Assembly (NCBI GenBank): GCA_963693285.1
Contig: OY848921.1
Span: 620,001-684,000, forward strand
Reading direction: 5' to 3'
Source: Xestospongia muta
Taxonomy: Eukaryota > Porifera > Demospongiae > Haplosclerida > Petrosiidae
Length of the DNA stretch: 64,000 nt
The notes beneath the pieces are model-generated. The model had not been told where the DNA came from. It saw only the letters and a list, made by a program, of their open reading frames with translations, and ran no database searches. The position numbers were made by a program, and so were the translations under genes. Position 1 is the first letter of the stretch, and every line of letters starts with the position of its first letter. This document shows, piece by piece, positions 50,145-64,000 of the stretch.

Positions 50145-53100
50145 AAATAAATTACAATGCATAATTATATTGTATTATTTTAGATTTATATTTAGTATTA
50201 CTCCTATTCTATTACCTCATTATTGTCATGCCCTCTGTGTATTAATCCCTCTAGGAAGAGGTGATTCCCCTTTAATTAGACCAATTAGTTTGTTTGAGTA
50301 ACCAACGAGTGTCCATAAAGGGAATCATATGACAATCTTATGACCACACCTGTTTATTTCTACCATTTAGTCCCACAAAGCATGACTTTATAGTTGCTAA
50401 ATACAAACATTTGGCTCTACTACCTCGAGTGACACTTAAAGAATCAGCATCTATGAGCGAAGATTTAAGCAAAGTAAGAGAAATAGGGATAGTCCCTAGT
50501 ATCTGTATTAATATTTGTTAATTATTGTTTGTTAATATGTTACATTCCATCAACACTAGAACAATTCTACATCATACCACGGACATAACGCTCTATGTAA
50601 CCATAACCACACCACAACTAGAATAGTTTATTTACAATAGTGTTTGATGATGCAATATACTACATATGTGTGACCAAATGTTATCCGTTACTACCCAATA
50701 TGACACTTGTGTTATTGTTAATAAGTCATTGTTATATATGTGCTTATACTTTGTTTCCATAGCAACTTCATGCCAGCGTCCGAACTAGTAATTTAGAGAC
50801 TTGTCTCCGCTTACTTTCCCTTGGAGCTGATCCTAACTATTTACACACAGTGAGCTCTATACCTTTGTGTATTACTTTGTATATGTTATATGGTTTTTGT
50901 ATACTTCATTGGATATCTTTGTATATGTTATATGGTTTTTTTATACTTCATTGAATATCTTTGTATATGTTATATGGTATTTGTATACTTCATTGGATAT
51001 CTTTGTATATGTTGTATGGTATTTGTATACTTCATTGGATATCTTTGTATATTAGGATCGTGGTAATACACCACTACATGTAGCAGCACATGCAGGCCAA
51101 GCAATGCAAGTTGAATTACTGGTTGTTCACGGCGCCAACCCTACAGCTCTAGATCGTCTTGGCCACACCCCAGAGGAATGTGCTCGTATCGCTGGACATC
51201 ACCAACTAGCAGATCGACTCATTGAATGTCAATATGAATTGACTGATAAACTTTCTTTCTTTGTAAATGGACGAAAACCAGTACACAGTATCGGTGAGCA
51301 TTATTTGGTCCCACCTGGAGCTGGGTAAGGTGACTTTTTTGTTTCTAATAAATTATTTATGTTTTTTATTAGTTTAAATGTTGAACCTAACGAAGCCAGA
51401 AATAAATTACAAGAAGTAAGACATTGTCAACATCATTCTCAATATTATTTGTCTATTAATTCTTTTATTTTTCTATTCACTTATTCATCAATCCATCTGT
51501 ACAATCTTCTGTCCATTTTTAGTTATCTAATGATCTTTTTGAAGAACTGGCATCAGACGTTTATGACGAAGTAGACAGACGAGAAACAGATGCTAGTAAG
51601 TACATAACACTCAAAGCAACTAATATCATTGTCCTCTTATTATACAGTTTGGTTAACGACACAACAATTACAAAACTCAGTCGCTTTCCTACCTGTCAAT
51701 CCAATGCTCTCCTCCACTCGTAACCAAGGACGTCAGAAATTGGCTACCTTAGACTCTAAGGAGTTCTGTGAATTGGTTATTGATATTCTTTTGGATACAA
51801 GAAAAAGACAAAATTTAAGTCTAGAAACAGGTTTGGACAGTATTTTATTAACAGTTAAGTGACATGTTACATGTAGGTCAACGATCTGGTAATGTTGTTC
51901 CAGCTGTAGGCATGGCTTTACCAGAACACGATTATGATGATGTTCCAGCCGATGAAGAAGAAGCAGCTGCTGAGAAAGGTAGAAAAAGTAACAATGTCCG
52001 TTCTAAGTTGACTCCACCCATTGAGAGCACGTACAGTGTACTTGGAGAGGATGCATCATCATCAATATTTGAAGATAACTACAGTCACCTTCATGATCGT
52101 CCTGCTAATCAAAGTATAGGAAGTGGTGTGAAAGGCGACAGTTATAGTTTGATGCAGAGCCCTGATCCACCTGCTGAAAATAATGCCTACAGTGTTGTTA
52201 TGAATACCACATCATCATTTGATAAACAATCTAATGAATTCACACGAAAAACATCAAAAGAGGCTCTGCCACATCTTAAGTCACGCCCCCAAACCACGTA
52301 TGCTAGATTAGATAAAAGGCCACCGATGCCTCTTCCTAAAGATGATATAGGAGGAGGAGGAGGAGGAGGAGCTATTAAAGAGAAGAACAATGAAGATATC
52401 GTCAGTAGGACAAAGTTTAATATTATAATGGAACAACTTCGCAAAGTACAGGTAAATAATGTGCTATTGTTATTATAGTAATGGTGTACTTCTAGACTGC
52501 CTTCCTAACTTGTTATTGTAAACGACATACAAATAGTCAAAACAAAACAACCATATAATTGAAAATATCCAAGTTATTGTTTTGGAAGATAATTCTTGTA
52601 TACATAATACACATTGTACATGTTTACATGTCTTCATGTGACATGTACACATATCTTTGTGTTACATGTACTGATTTATATGTTTACAAGTACATGTATT
52701 ACACGTTTACAAGTACATGCTTACATGTTTACAAGTACATGCTTACATGTTTACAAGTACATGTATTATAGGTTTACAAATACATGTATTACAGGTTTAC
52801 ACGTACATGTATTATATGATCATATCACTGACATGAGCACTACACTGAATTCTATCCAGTATCGAGTACACATAATATACTATGAGAATACTTGTAACAA
52901 TTATAACCTTTGACCTTGTGTATGACCTTGTGTATGACTTGACCTTGTGTATGACCTTGTCACTTATAGAGAGTAAATTGAGATACCTTATAAGGTATTA
53001 TGTTGAACTTAAATTTCATTTTCTAGCAAGAGAAAGAAGAACTGCAGACTAAAAATGAACTTCTCAATCAAAAAGTGTTAGATCTACAAAAACAGGTGTG

Positions 53101-54407
53101 TTATTAGTATTAAAAAGGCGTGGTTTAAATGGGGGTGTGGTTATAATCCTTTGTTCCTCTCATTTCTAGTTAAACAAAGTCATTGAAGAGAATTCAGGGT
53201 TGCGTCGCTCATCAACTGAGTCCACTACACCCAAAACTCCTACTTCACCTGTCCCTTCAATAGCTCCACCCACTATTGCTCCACCCGTTGTATCAGAAAC
53301 CCTAAATTCGCCTACTCCATTAACTTCAGAATTGCAAGGTCTGCATTCTTATGCTGAAATAGGAAAGAAAAAGGTACATCCATTAAAAATTAACCATCCA
53401 TTACTATATCGTCCATCCATTTTAGCCTCAAAAGCCACCAGCTACAGCTAAACTTCCGCTAAAAAAAGTGGTATCCTTGCCTCCCAATGTCACAAGTGGT
53501 TCCTCCTTTCCTCCGCCACCTTCCTCATCTCCTCACTCTCGTACAACCACTCCCTCCATGTCACCGCAACCTCCTATATCAACCAGTAAATCTAGTCGCC
53601 AATCTCTTTCAAGTGCTGAAAGTCTAACTCCATCACCAGGTACATTTTATCACACCATTTTTGTATACATGTACTTATCATCATATATTTGTGCATTGGT
53701 ACTTTTTTGAGCATCTATTTATCTAAGGTATAGGTGGTAAGGAGACACCTATAGAGGACTCAGCTTTTGGTGAAGATCATCTACGAGAAATGGATCCAAC
53801 TCCTCCTCCTCCTCCTCATCGGAAATCTTCCCAACTACAAGCACAAACGGAACTTAATCAAGCCACACCTCCTCTTATTCCATCAAAAATGCCATTACTT
53901 GAGGATGTTCATTGTCATGTCAAAAATATTACTCAAGAAATTGCTAAGCTGTTAAAGGCTGCTCAGTCACATGGCCAACATGAGTAAGTAGTCATTATTA
54001 TAGTCTCTCCTGCAGTACCCATGTTTCCACTTTAGTGAGTGAGCATCTAGAGAAGAGACTACTGTTACCATAGCAACCAATGATTACACTATTTATTTTA
54101 ATAGGTTTGTTTCCTGCTCATCTGCTATCAATGAAGCAGTAATGAAATTAACTAAGAGTTTTCCTAAGGTATTGTTATATTCTAGTACCATTAACAATTG
54201 TATTCTTCTCAGAATCCAAAACCGGAAGAAGTCGCTGTTTCAATTCGTGAATTGGAACGTTCCATTCAACATCTTCAAAGAGAATGTCGAACTCCTTCTC
54301 AGCAGGACTTGGCTTATCACACACGATTAATCATGAACAGTGCATATGATGTTGCTAAGGCTACGAGGTTCTTGGTCACTTGTATGGAAAAAAGTGGTCA
54401 GGCTTAG
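49588..54407 (+). CDS. GIT2: GIT-family ArfGAP (GIT1/GIT2 homologue)
   Basis: ATG 49588 (MSGGICADCSAPDPTWASIS), stop TAG 54405-54407. The ArfGAP zinc finger is CADCSAPDPTWASISRGVLV then CDECCSVHRSLGRHISYIRS, with the arginine finger in VHRSLG. Ankyrin repeats follow (GADPNYLHT-DRGNTPLHVA, VHGANPTALDRLGHTPEECA), then CQYELTDKLSFFVNGRKPVH. Two Spa-homology segments (NDLFEELASDVYDEVDRRET; RNQGRQKLATLDSKEFCELV), a coiled coil (EELQTKNELLNQKVLDLQKQ) and Pro/Ser linkers come next. A four-helix paxillin-binding domain closes the protein (LEDVHCHVKNITQEIAKLLK, RLIMNSAYDVAKATRFLVTC). This is the full GIT layout: an Arf6 GAP and scaffold for PIX at focal adhesions. Vertebrate GIT1 and GIT2 are paralogues, so the symbol stands for the pair. 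Introns hold CA, 42-base and acatg-rich tandem repeats. Confidence 0.94.
50032..50143. repeat. CA microsatellite, interrupted, GIT intron
   Basis: Three CA runs separated by ctatgc/ctac interruptions fill most of a short GIT intron. Confidence 0.95.
50868..51055. repeat. 42-base minisatellite between ankyrin-coding exons of GIT
   Basis: About 4.5 copies of a unit with tttgtatatgttatatggta and tttgtatacttcattggata. It fills the intron up to the acceptor of the exon encoding DRGNTPLHVAAHAGQ. Since 42 is divisible by three it yields a spurious open frame. Confidence 0.9.
52600..52815. repeat. acatg/tttacaagtacatg-rich tandem repeat, GIT intron
   Basis: Imperfect 20-24-base units such as acatgtttacaagtacatg, with the palindrome ACATGT recurring. 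Lies in the intron before the coiled-coil exon of GIT. Two tandem copies of tgaccttgtgtatgact follow at about 52910-52960. Confidence 0.8.
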
Positions 54408-54689
54408 CCGGCCCATTCACTGTACACACCTTCTAATTGAGAGCTGTTATCAAAATTTTCACTGCAAATACAAATTTTTAAAACAATTGTAGTAGACTTA
54501 TTAATAGGTGATGTTGACACGTTGATTTTTTTAACAAATTAGTCAATATTGTTTAGTTTTTGTGTTTTTATAACAGTAATATTATAGAGAAAGAGAGAGC
54601 TAGTATTAAAGCATGGACAAAGCTACATTTGAAGAAAAATGATACAACAAATGTTGAACAGTTTGTGTAAAATTTGATCAAAAATTAAT

Positions 54690-55080
54690 TCTTAGCAGTC
54701 ATCCATTTGTATGTCTTGTGAAGTATGAAAACAGTACACACCCCAAGTGCTGACTTCACTTCTCCTGGTGACACACGTTCTTGACATTGTAGGCACTGTT
54801 GACGACTAGCCTGACGCTGAAAATATGCACTATTAGGACAAAAGAAATAGCAGTCACTACTAGTATAATCTCACATTAATAGGCTAAATACTTAGTAAAA
54901 TTAATATAAATAAGAGCTTTATACTCGGTACTATTTCATTGTGTCTATATACAAACTCGTATTCTTTAGTAATACATTTTCTGCATACATAGTATGATAC
55001 ATACCTTGGAAACAAAGAGGACGATTTAGACGCCTCAATTTGTGTTGCATTGTGTGTTCCGTGCTTGTAACACATTCTTA
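54690..55080 (-). other. Possible small Cys-rich gene (unrecognised)
   Basis: On the minus strand, an open stretch at 54884-55075 reads MCYKHGTHNATQIEASKSSS and contains YYVCRKCITKEYEFVYRHNE. Further downstream, 54690-54830 reads RQASRQQCLQCQERVSPGEV preceded by an acceptor-like ttttcag, and ends ILHKTYKWMTAKN with a stop. Two CxxC pairs in adjacent exon-like segments suggest a small zinc-binding protein. However, I could not join the two segments in frame with a standard donor, so the model is incomplete. It may be a real short gene, a pseudogene or chance. Upstream sequence to about 55260 has a GA run and no clear start context. Confidence 0.3.
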
Positions 55081-55373
55081 GTTGAATATAACTTGCTCTC
55101 CTGATACCTGAACAAATCGATTTCTATACGTAAGTCTTGACGTTCGCTGATTTGGTTGAGGAGAGAGGAGGCTCCTAACACTGTAGGACGCACTCAAACT
55201 GGTCCTCCAATCGAGAGAGAGAGAGAGAGAAACTCAGAAAAGGAAGAACACTGCTTACGTTTTTCGCAAATCACGTGATTATTAATAATTATAATTTAAA
55301 ATTAACTAACAATTAAATTTTAACAACTCGCCCACACTTAATTAATAGTTACTCCAGAAAGCACGTGGTCAAA

Positions 55374-55808
55374 ATGGCTAAAAGTATTCGTTCTAAACAG
55401 CGACAACGAGTTCTTCGAGTCAAAAGGAAGAAGTTTGGAGAAAGAGAGAGATTAAAAGCATGGGAACATCACTATGAAATTGCTGCCAGGAAATCAGAAA
55501 ATTCGGGAACACGTGACGTAAAAAGTGAGATGAATACGTCATCTTAATAATACATTTATAAATCTTTTTTCCTAGACGATCCATCAACTCCTTCATTATC
55601 TGTGCCTAATGAATCTTTAGTAGAGAGTACAGTTGTTAATGATGACAATCAATCAATGGAAGTAGACATCAAGATCACAAAAAGAGATATCGCAAAGTGG
55701 GCATTGTCAAGAAATCAAAGAAAGAAATTAGCAAAGCTAAAAAAACTTCAGAAAAGAAAAGCGAAAAAATCCAGTCACCGTAAACATCAACCACCCATAC
55801 GCATCTAA
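55374..55808 (+). CDS. LLPH: LLPH homologue (LLP homolog, nucleolar protein)
   Basis: Two exons. Exon 1 starts at ATG 55374 (MAKSIRSKQRQRVLRVKRKK) and ends after GTRDVK. A short intron ends cctag at about 55576, and exon 2 runs NDPSTPSLSVPNES to the TAA at 55806-55808. The basic N-terminus MAKS-(I/L)RSK and the Lys/Arg-rich C-terminus (ALSRNQRKKLAKLKKLQKRK) are characteristic of LLPH. An acidic METD-like middle (MEVDIKITK) also matches. The human protein is a small nucleolar factor linked to 60S ribosome assembly and cell growth; here that is inferred. In-frame codons upstream of the ATG contain no other ATG. At about 127 residues it is close to the usual length. Confidence 0.85.
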
Positions 55809-56047
55809 CTACAAATAATGACAATCATTTCATTTTAAATATTATATTTATAGATTTTTTTGACCAATTGTCAAATTTTACCACCCCTAAATTTCTGAAC
55901 AATTAGACAATGAAGTGATGGTCATTAAATGTTGTCATAACGATTAATTAACAAGCAGTATACCACTGATTATAATATATATGGGGAACAAAGATAATTA
56001 GCACGTCAATGATGGGTTGGTTGTGTTAGGGTTAATAATAAACCCAG
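55809..56047. other. Convergent intergenic region LLPH / EIF4ENIF1
   Basis: About 240 A/T-rich bases between two stop codons, holding both 3' untranslated regions. Nothing else is recognised. Confidence 0.5.
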
Positions 56048-59000
56048 TTAATACATTCTTGGTTTCATTGTCGACATATTACCTAGTATAATGAAATGAA
56101 AAGGAAATGAAACATCAATAGGAAGTATTTGGAAATATATAATAATGGAGACAGTAATTTCTTAAAGACCACGTCTTACCCATTCTAAATTGAGGTGGTA
56201 ACATTTGTGGGTGTGGTTGAGCTGTAGGATAGCCAGTAAGTGAATCAGTTTGTCCCATAGGGTTAGTCCTGAGCGTATTAGCAGGAGTATGGGAATATGG
56301 ATATGAGCGAACATGAGGAGGCAGGATGGGAGGAGGGTAGTGAAGGTGGTGATGTGAAGGATGGGCCAGAGGACTCTCCGGTTGAGTCATTCTACCTGAC
56401 AAACCTGTCATTCCAGACTGACCAGTGTGAGATGAGAAATCTGAGTAATTTTAAAATTATTACAACTGTGATACTTTCATGTTCATACCCTGGTCTAAAT
56501 GAAGAGAGGAGCTTTGTGCTGGACTGACATCAGGTATCTAAAAAAATCAAGATATAAAATAAAGCTATTCGAAATGATAAACATTTTTACCAATTGATTA
56601 GTTGATTTGTTGTTATGCATTTGACGTATCACTGACGTAGGCAGTAAGCTCAAAGTTGGTGATGCATTGCTGGCCTATAATAGAGAAGTACATGACACTG
56701 ACTTGACACAAATCATATACTTTTGGCATATGAAGTTGTTGACGTTGTTGTCTAGTTTTCTCTTGTTGTATTGTCATCATTTGGTTTAATTCCGTCAATC
56801 TGCGACGTTCCATTTCTGTTACCCAGCCAGTGTTAAGTTGCTGCTGACGTAGGTGATGTGGATGCATACCCAGAGATGATGGTGAAGGATTTAAAAGTTG
56901 ATGTCTGTACTCAGTTGAGGGAGCCCCTCCCCAGTGAGACGCTAATGAACCAGAGGTCCATTGAGGAGGCATGTCCAAACCACGATGGGAGGAATAATGC
57001 TGAGATAAAGGTGGAGCTGATAGCTTTGGAGTTGATAAGGGAGATTCCCTGATAATGAAAGAGATTAAATATCAATTAATAAGTGATTAGGGTTAATTAA
57101 TGAATACAATGTAAGGGACTTTGCTTACTGAAAAGAAGAGAGAGACATCGGAACATGTTTGTCTAAGTCATCTGTGAAGAGAGACCTGCTAGCGTGAGTG
57201 CTCGTCTTCAATGGAGGGCCAATTGGTCCTGGAATCTAATAAAATCGGAATCGTAATAAATTACAATTAATTAATCAAATTAAAAAATATGCTCCCAAAA
57301 AAACAATTAATTAATCAAATAAACTGACTTGACCTGATCAAAAATTGGATTCAAAATTAGTCAATATATTAGGGTCATACCTGTTGATTATAAAACGATT
57401 TCTGTTCAGTTGGTGAGGTCATTGCAGCCAATAACTTGTTAAAGGCAGTCTGATCAAGATCATAAGATGAAGACTGTGTGTCCTCAATTTCATCCAGAGT
57501 CATCGCTCGTAAAGGCTTGCTCATTTCAGCATGACCAGGCCTTTCTTCAGGACCACTGACTTGTAAAATTGTCATTAACGCATCAGTAAGTTCATATTCG
57601 TTTGCAGCTTTCGTCAATTTAGGATCTTGTCTCTTTCCACGATTATCTTCTTCATCACTATCTGTAGCTAGTTCACGACAAATACTTACTCCAGTACTGA
57701 AGTCAAAACCATCCAATATAAATTCTTGATCGTCATTGGGTGAGGAAGATGGTAGCCCTGAGTCAACATCGTCCATTGGTGTCATTATGGTTAATTTGGG
57801 GCTTAATGATGGGGAATCATTTAAAGTTACTCCTACGTCTTGTTCCTGGGGCTCCTCCTCATCTTCTCGTTTTGGTTCATTGGTTTTACGAGCTATAAAA
57901 ATAATGGGAATTGATGAATATTTAATTAATCTTGATTAATGATACCATTTGTCACAAGATGTACAAGTACTAAATTACCTTCTCTTTCCTGTTCATGTTC
58001 TTCAAGTCCTTTGAGTTCAATAACTTCAAACCGATCATTAGGGCCAAAGGACATCCATTCCGGCTCCTCCTCATCCTGAAAAATATCATGAATATTCATA
58101 AGACAAAATGCTATCTCATTACATCTTTTAGTTCCTTTTCTCTCCAATTGTTAGACTGTCTTTGCCAGTCTCCACGAGGTTGCCTACTGCGGTAAGGCAC
58201 ATGATCAATAACTCTTGGAGGATGAGAACCATAGTGATACGAGGTATATCCAGTGGGCGGAACCAAAGAGAGAGGTGGACCGCGAGATTGATTGTAAAAT
58301 ACTTCGTCGCGTTCTTGAGGAATCTCTGAGACGGTTTCATTCAAGGGAGTAGAAGTTGAGCCAGAGGACGATTTCTTAGACGAGATAGCAGATTCTCTCC
58401 AGGAGCAACCTGACCCAAAACTTCTTCGTTGTGGACTCAAAGAAACTTTAGCCATTTGTTTGGTGTCTGTATCAAAAAACAACAACAATAGTGCATATTT
58501 TCAATGTTGTGTTTACCAACAACACATCACAAAATATGAAATTTGGCTTACATGACCAAACATGATAACTATTTAACACAAACTGACCATGTTCTCTAAT
58601 AAGAGAAAGGGTTGTAGGGTGTTTTGGTCGATCGTCATCACCTAATCTAAGAGTAATAGATAATCCACATTGAGAGTGATATATTGAGCCCTTACTCTGA
58701 ATCTCCAATAGGATAGTCCCACAATTCAGCACCATTGTGTCTCCTAGATATAAATAAACATAGCCCTTATTTTACGACTACTGTTGTAGTTTTGTAGTAA
58801 GAGTATTGTCACACACAATGTACACAGCCCTTACTTCAATATGTCTCTGAGAACATCTTGCTCAGTACAATAAAATCCATGTGGTGTTATTAGACTTCTT
58901 ATGCTGTCTTTAAGATCCAGCAAAGCGGTCTGTATTAAACAAACAAAGATTTAAGGACAGAACTGATTAGCTACGATAAAGATAGCCGTTACAATACAAG

Positions 59001-59830
59001 CATACTAACAAAATTACATAACTAACTTGGACTTGTTTCCGATACCAACTTACTCTATCATAAACATATCTGTGTGTATCAGACACTTCACTAAAAGTAA
59101 TCTCTGTGCCATCTTGTATAGTAATGTCCTCCTTAACAGCCTTGTCTTGATCCAACAGTGTCATCTCATCATTATCATTTGATATTACTACTACTTCAGT
59201 TAGGTTCATTGTACCATTAGTTTCCTGGTCAATCTGACTACAACCCGCAGGTGCTTCAGGAGAACTACTATCATCAATACCAATACCGCTATCTAAATTA
59301 CCAGCAACCTCTTCCTCGTCCATCTTATTCTGAGTAGGAGATACGTCTTGTGGGTGTGGTTTACTAAGTCCTTTATTAGATTGCCTGTGAGTATGTGCCC
59401 GAATTTGCAAAGGACGAGAATGAGGATCACGTGACTGGTTGTGACCGTCCCGTGATTGACTATGTCCGTCACGTGACTTTATGATTCTTGTACTGTTGTG
59501 ATGTTCCGTGTCTTTGGCACGATGCTTTTCATAGCGGCCATGTTGGTGGGTGGAGTCCCTGCCTCCGCTCCCACTTCCTGCTTTGTTCCTGCTTGTGCTC
59601 TCACGCCCACTACTGTGATTACGTGGAGAAGAATGGACACTGGTCATTTTTTTCCGGTTGGTTTCGTCAACAGTTGCATCAGTCTGTTTGATTGAAGCAG
59701 AGCTTTTTTCGTGGCTGCGACGAACACCTGAAATAAAAATAAATTCATCTGAATGTCAAGACTTTCATATACCTGTTGTTTTTTGGCTTGTTTTCTCAGC
59801 CTCTGTTGCTTTCTCCTGTTTGGTTGACAT
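56048..59830 (-). CDS. EIF4ENIF1: 4E-T homologue (eIF4E transporter / translational repressor)
   Basis: ATG 59828-59830 (MSTKQEKATEAEKTSQKTT). The tentative end is TAA 56048-56050 via a small last exon (GNMSTMKPRMY) spliced to ...PQFRMG; reading through instead would stop at 56115. Diagnostic segments in order: a Ser/His/Arg-rich N-terminal exon; HGFYCTEQDVLRDILKRHNG then ELWDYP, in the place of the eIF4E-binding region; VSLSPQRRSFGSGCSW; DEEEPEWMSFGPNDRFEVIE then LKGLEEHE; DFSTGVSICRELATDSDEED; TAFNKLLAAM; and a Gln/His/Pro-rich C-terminus (MHPHHLRQQQLNTGW). SPQRRSFGxGC, EEPEW-S-GP---E-IEL and TAFNKL match 4E-T. In animals 4E-T shuttles eIF4E and represses and stores mRNAs in P-bodies. The eIF4E-contact motif looks altered. 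N-terminal exon assignment to the same gene rests on frame continuity. Confidence 0.83.
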
Positions 59831-60434
59831 AATTCTGAATTACACTGATTTGACTTGTATCTGAGTGCTAACACAGCATATGAAATGTATTGCACAATGT
59901 AAACATTTGATATTACACTACTTGATTAAAATCTCAAAACGGATGATACAAATTTACTCTCTTCTTGAAACTAAGACTATAAAACTGAAAGGAAATACTG
60001 AAAAGTGATCTACTGCAGGAGCCAGTTTTGGAGAAGAAAAGAGAGAGAGAGAGTTCAGTCCCTGCCCCACAGCTGATACAAAATTTATTAATATGTAATA
60101 TTGTGTATATGTATACGTGTCATGTGATAGTCATGTGATTGATCACTTTTTTATTGGGCGTGACAGCGGATTTTAGGCGTCAGTAACACGTCGTGGCGAC
60201 AATCTGCTACTAAGAGGGCCAGTAGGGAGAAAGCAACTCCCTAGGTCTCTCATTTCATTCGAGTTCCAACTCGATCCGAACTTCATTGTATGTTAGTTTG
60301 TGTTTGTGTTGTGTTTGTACATTGAGAGGCTGACCGCTACGGTAGAAGATGGCGCAGTGATGCTCACCAGGAGATACAAGTTCTAAAATCTATTTCCCTA
60401 TATTATCTGTACTAACTAGTAGAATTAATCAGAA
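59831..60434. promoter_or_regulatory. Divergent region EIF4ENIF1 / NLK
   Basis: About 600 bases between start codons, including the NLK 5' untranslated region. It holds a short GA run (60040-60052) and a tcatgtgatagtcatgtgat palindrome pair (60119-60138). A less A/T-rich patch (60165-60350) is the likely NLK core promoter. Confidence 0.5.
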
Positions 60435-63087
<2,653 letters not shown>

Positions 63088-63535
63088 CCACCACAGGTGT
63101 CATCTACTCTGTCTTCAAATGTCTTCCTCTTCTCTTCTCTCAAATCTGTTCTATTATAGAGGGAAATTGTCATTTTAATGTTCTTTCAGACAAGGCTGTC
63201 TCTGCGTTTAGAGGGCACACTCAGTATTATTAAATTTATTGTCGTGTAATCCCTCCCTAAAAAAACTCTTTCTCCTGTTATGTCGTGTCTTAGGTCATTG
63301 CGTTGTGTTAATGTTTAATACAATGTTTATCTATAAGTGTGTCTTATTTATTTCACTCTGTTCAGCCTTGCTTTGTTTAGTATCAACATCACCACTAATG
63401 TTGCACAATATAGTAATTATTATTATTAACATTATTTATCAATGTATTATGATAACCCATTCCTGAGAATCTAGTTCTCTGTGGGTCGCTATTTCTGAAT
63501 CAGTTTTCAATAATATCAAATTTAAAATGACAATT
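63088..63535. other. Convergent intergenic region NLK / STYXL1-like
   Basis: Contains the NLK 3' untranslated region and A/T-rich sequence. No additional gene was recognised. Confidence 0.5.
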
Positions 63536-64000
63536 TTATGTACTGTTTTGATGTTCCCATTGTATAAGCTGTTCAGTAAATGATTGCAAAGGACAGACTT
63601 GAGGTCTGGTTTGTTTGACATGCATCTTTGCTTCCTACATGAGAAATACATGGACTTAATTGGAAAGTTATTGTTGTGAGTCATAACAATGACTAAATAA
63701 CATGACATTAATCAGTTCATTCATGGTAAATACATACCATCAGTGACATTCCTTTATATTTGATTAGATAAGCTAGAACAGCAACAACACTTCGACTTAT
63801 TCCTTTCTCACCAAATACCAGTAAACATTCACTTTTCTTCCGACAGGATTCTTTTACAAAAATAACATTATTATTTATTGACTATAAAATCATACCTACC
63901 TATAAACTCACATACTTCATTAAATGTACTAAGTAAGTCTACTACTGGATTATCTTCTATTGGTATATGAAGTTGTTTTATTTTTTCAGGAAATGCTGGG
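63536..64000 (-). CDS. STYXL1: STYXL1/MK-STYX-like pseudophosphatase (5' end outside window)
   Basis: The 3' exons of a dual-specificity-phosphatase-fold protein. From the right edge: PAFPEKIKQLHIPIEDNPVV, then an exon reading ESCRKKSECLLVFGEKGISR and SVVAVLAYLIKYKGMSLM, then EAKMHVKQTRPQVCPLQSFT and EQLIQWEHQNST with the stop at 63536-63538. The signature loop FGEKGISRS keeps the Gly-x-Ser-Arg part but has Gly where the catalytic Cys of active phosphatases stands. That marks a pseudophosphatase of the STYX/STYXL1 kind; the FxxxGISRS wording and the C-terminal QLxxWE resemble STYXL1 best. In mammals MK-STYX acts as a scaffold rather than an enzyme. The N-terminal part cannot be seen here. Confidence 0.75.

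Noticed and set aside
59488..59695. Plus-strand frames opposite the N-terminal 4E-T exon
   Set aside because: They are shadows of the Ser/Arg/His-rich minus-strand exon, which continues in frame through good splice sites.

Overview
The window looks like nuclear DNA of an early-branching animal, most likely a demosponge of the Amphimedon type. It is AT-rich and very gene-dense. Introns are short with GT-AG borders, intergenic gaps are often only 140-400 bases, and many introns hold simple or tandem repeats. The genes (NLK, GIT, VARP-like, BRAP, ATXN2, HECTD4) are an animal set. The species is inferred, not proven. Exon borders below were read by eye from GT/AG sites and reading-frame continuity; each CDS span includes its introns.

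Left part (1-18.3 kb): three tandem minus-strand genes for short three-repeat gelsolin-like proteins (the first runs off the left edge). They are followed by BRAP (+), a decayed gelsolin-like relic (-), ALKBH4 (-), ATXN2 (+) and an RNF185/RNF5-type membrane RING ligase (-).

Centre (18.7-46 kb): a giant HECTD4-type HECT ubiquitin ligase (+), then a long actin-regulator-like gene (+) with a PTB-like N-terminus, proline-rich and charged repeats, two WH2 motifs and four short PxW-type repeats. It converges on a compact SETDB-type histone methyltransferase gene (-). A recent direct duplication of about 1.59 kb covers the 3' ends of both genes and leaves a broken extra 3' fragment of each.

Right part (46-64 kb): a VARP/ANKRD27-like VPS9 gene lacking ankyrin repeats (-), a GIT ArfGAP (+), a doubtful small Cys-rich locus (-), LLPH (+), a 4E-T/EIF4ENIF1 homologue (-), Nemo-like kinase (+) and the 3' part of a STYXL1-like pseudophosphatase (-).

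Neighbouring genes are often head to head over short shared promoters (gelsolin-3/BRAP, ALKBH4/ATXN2, RNF185/HECTD4, VARP-like/GIT). The most striking large-scale signal is gene content. From memory, BRAP, ATXN2, HECTD4 and GIT2 all lie in human 12q24.1, and RNF185 and EIF4ENIF1 both lie in 22q12. The window may therefore preserve very old animal linkage. A small MITE-like palindromic element with apparent 11-base target duplications occurs twice. No prokaryotic, CRISPR or viral features were seen.
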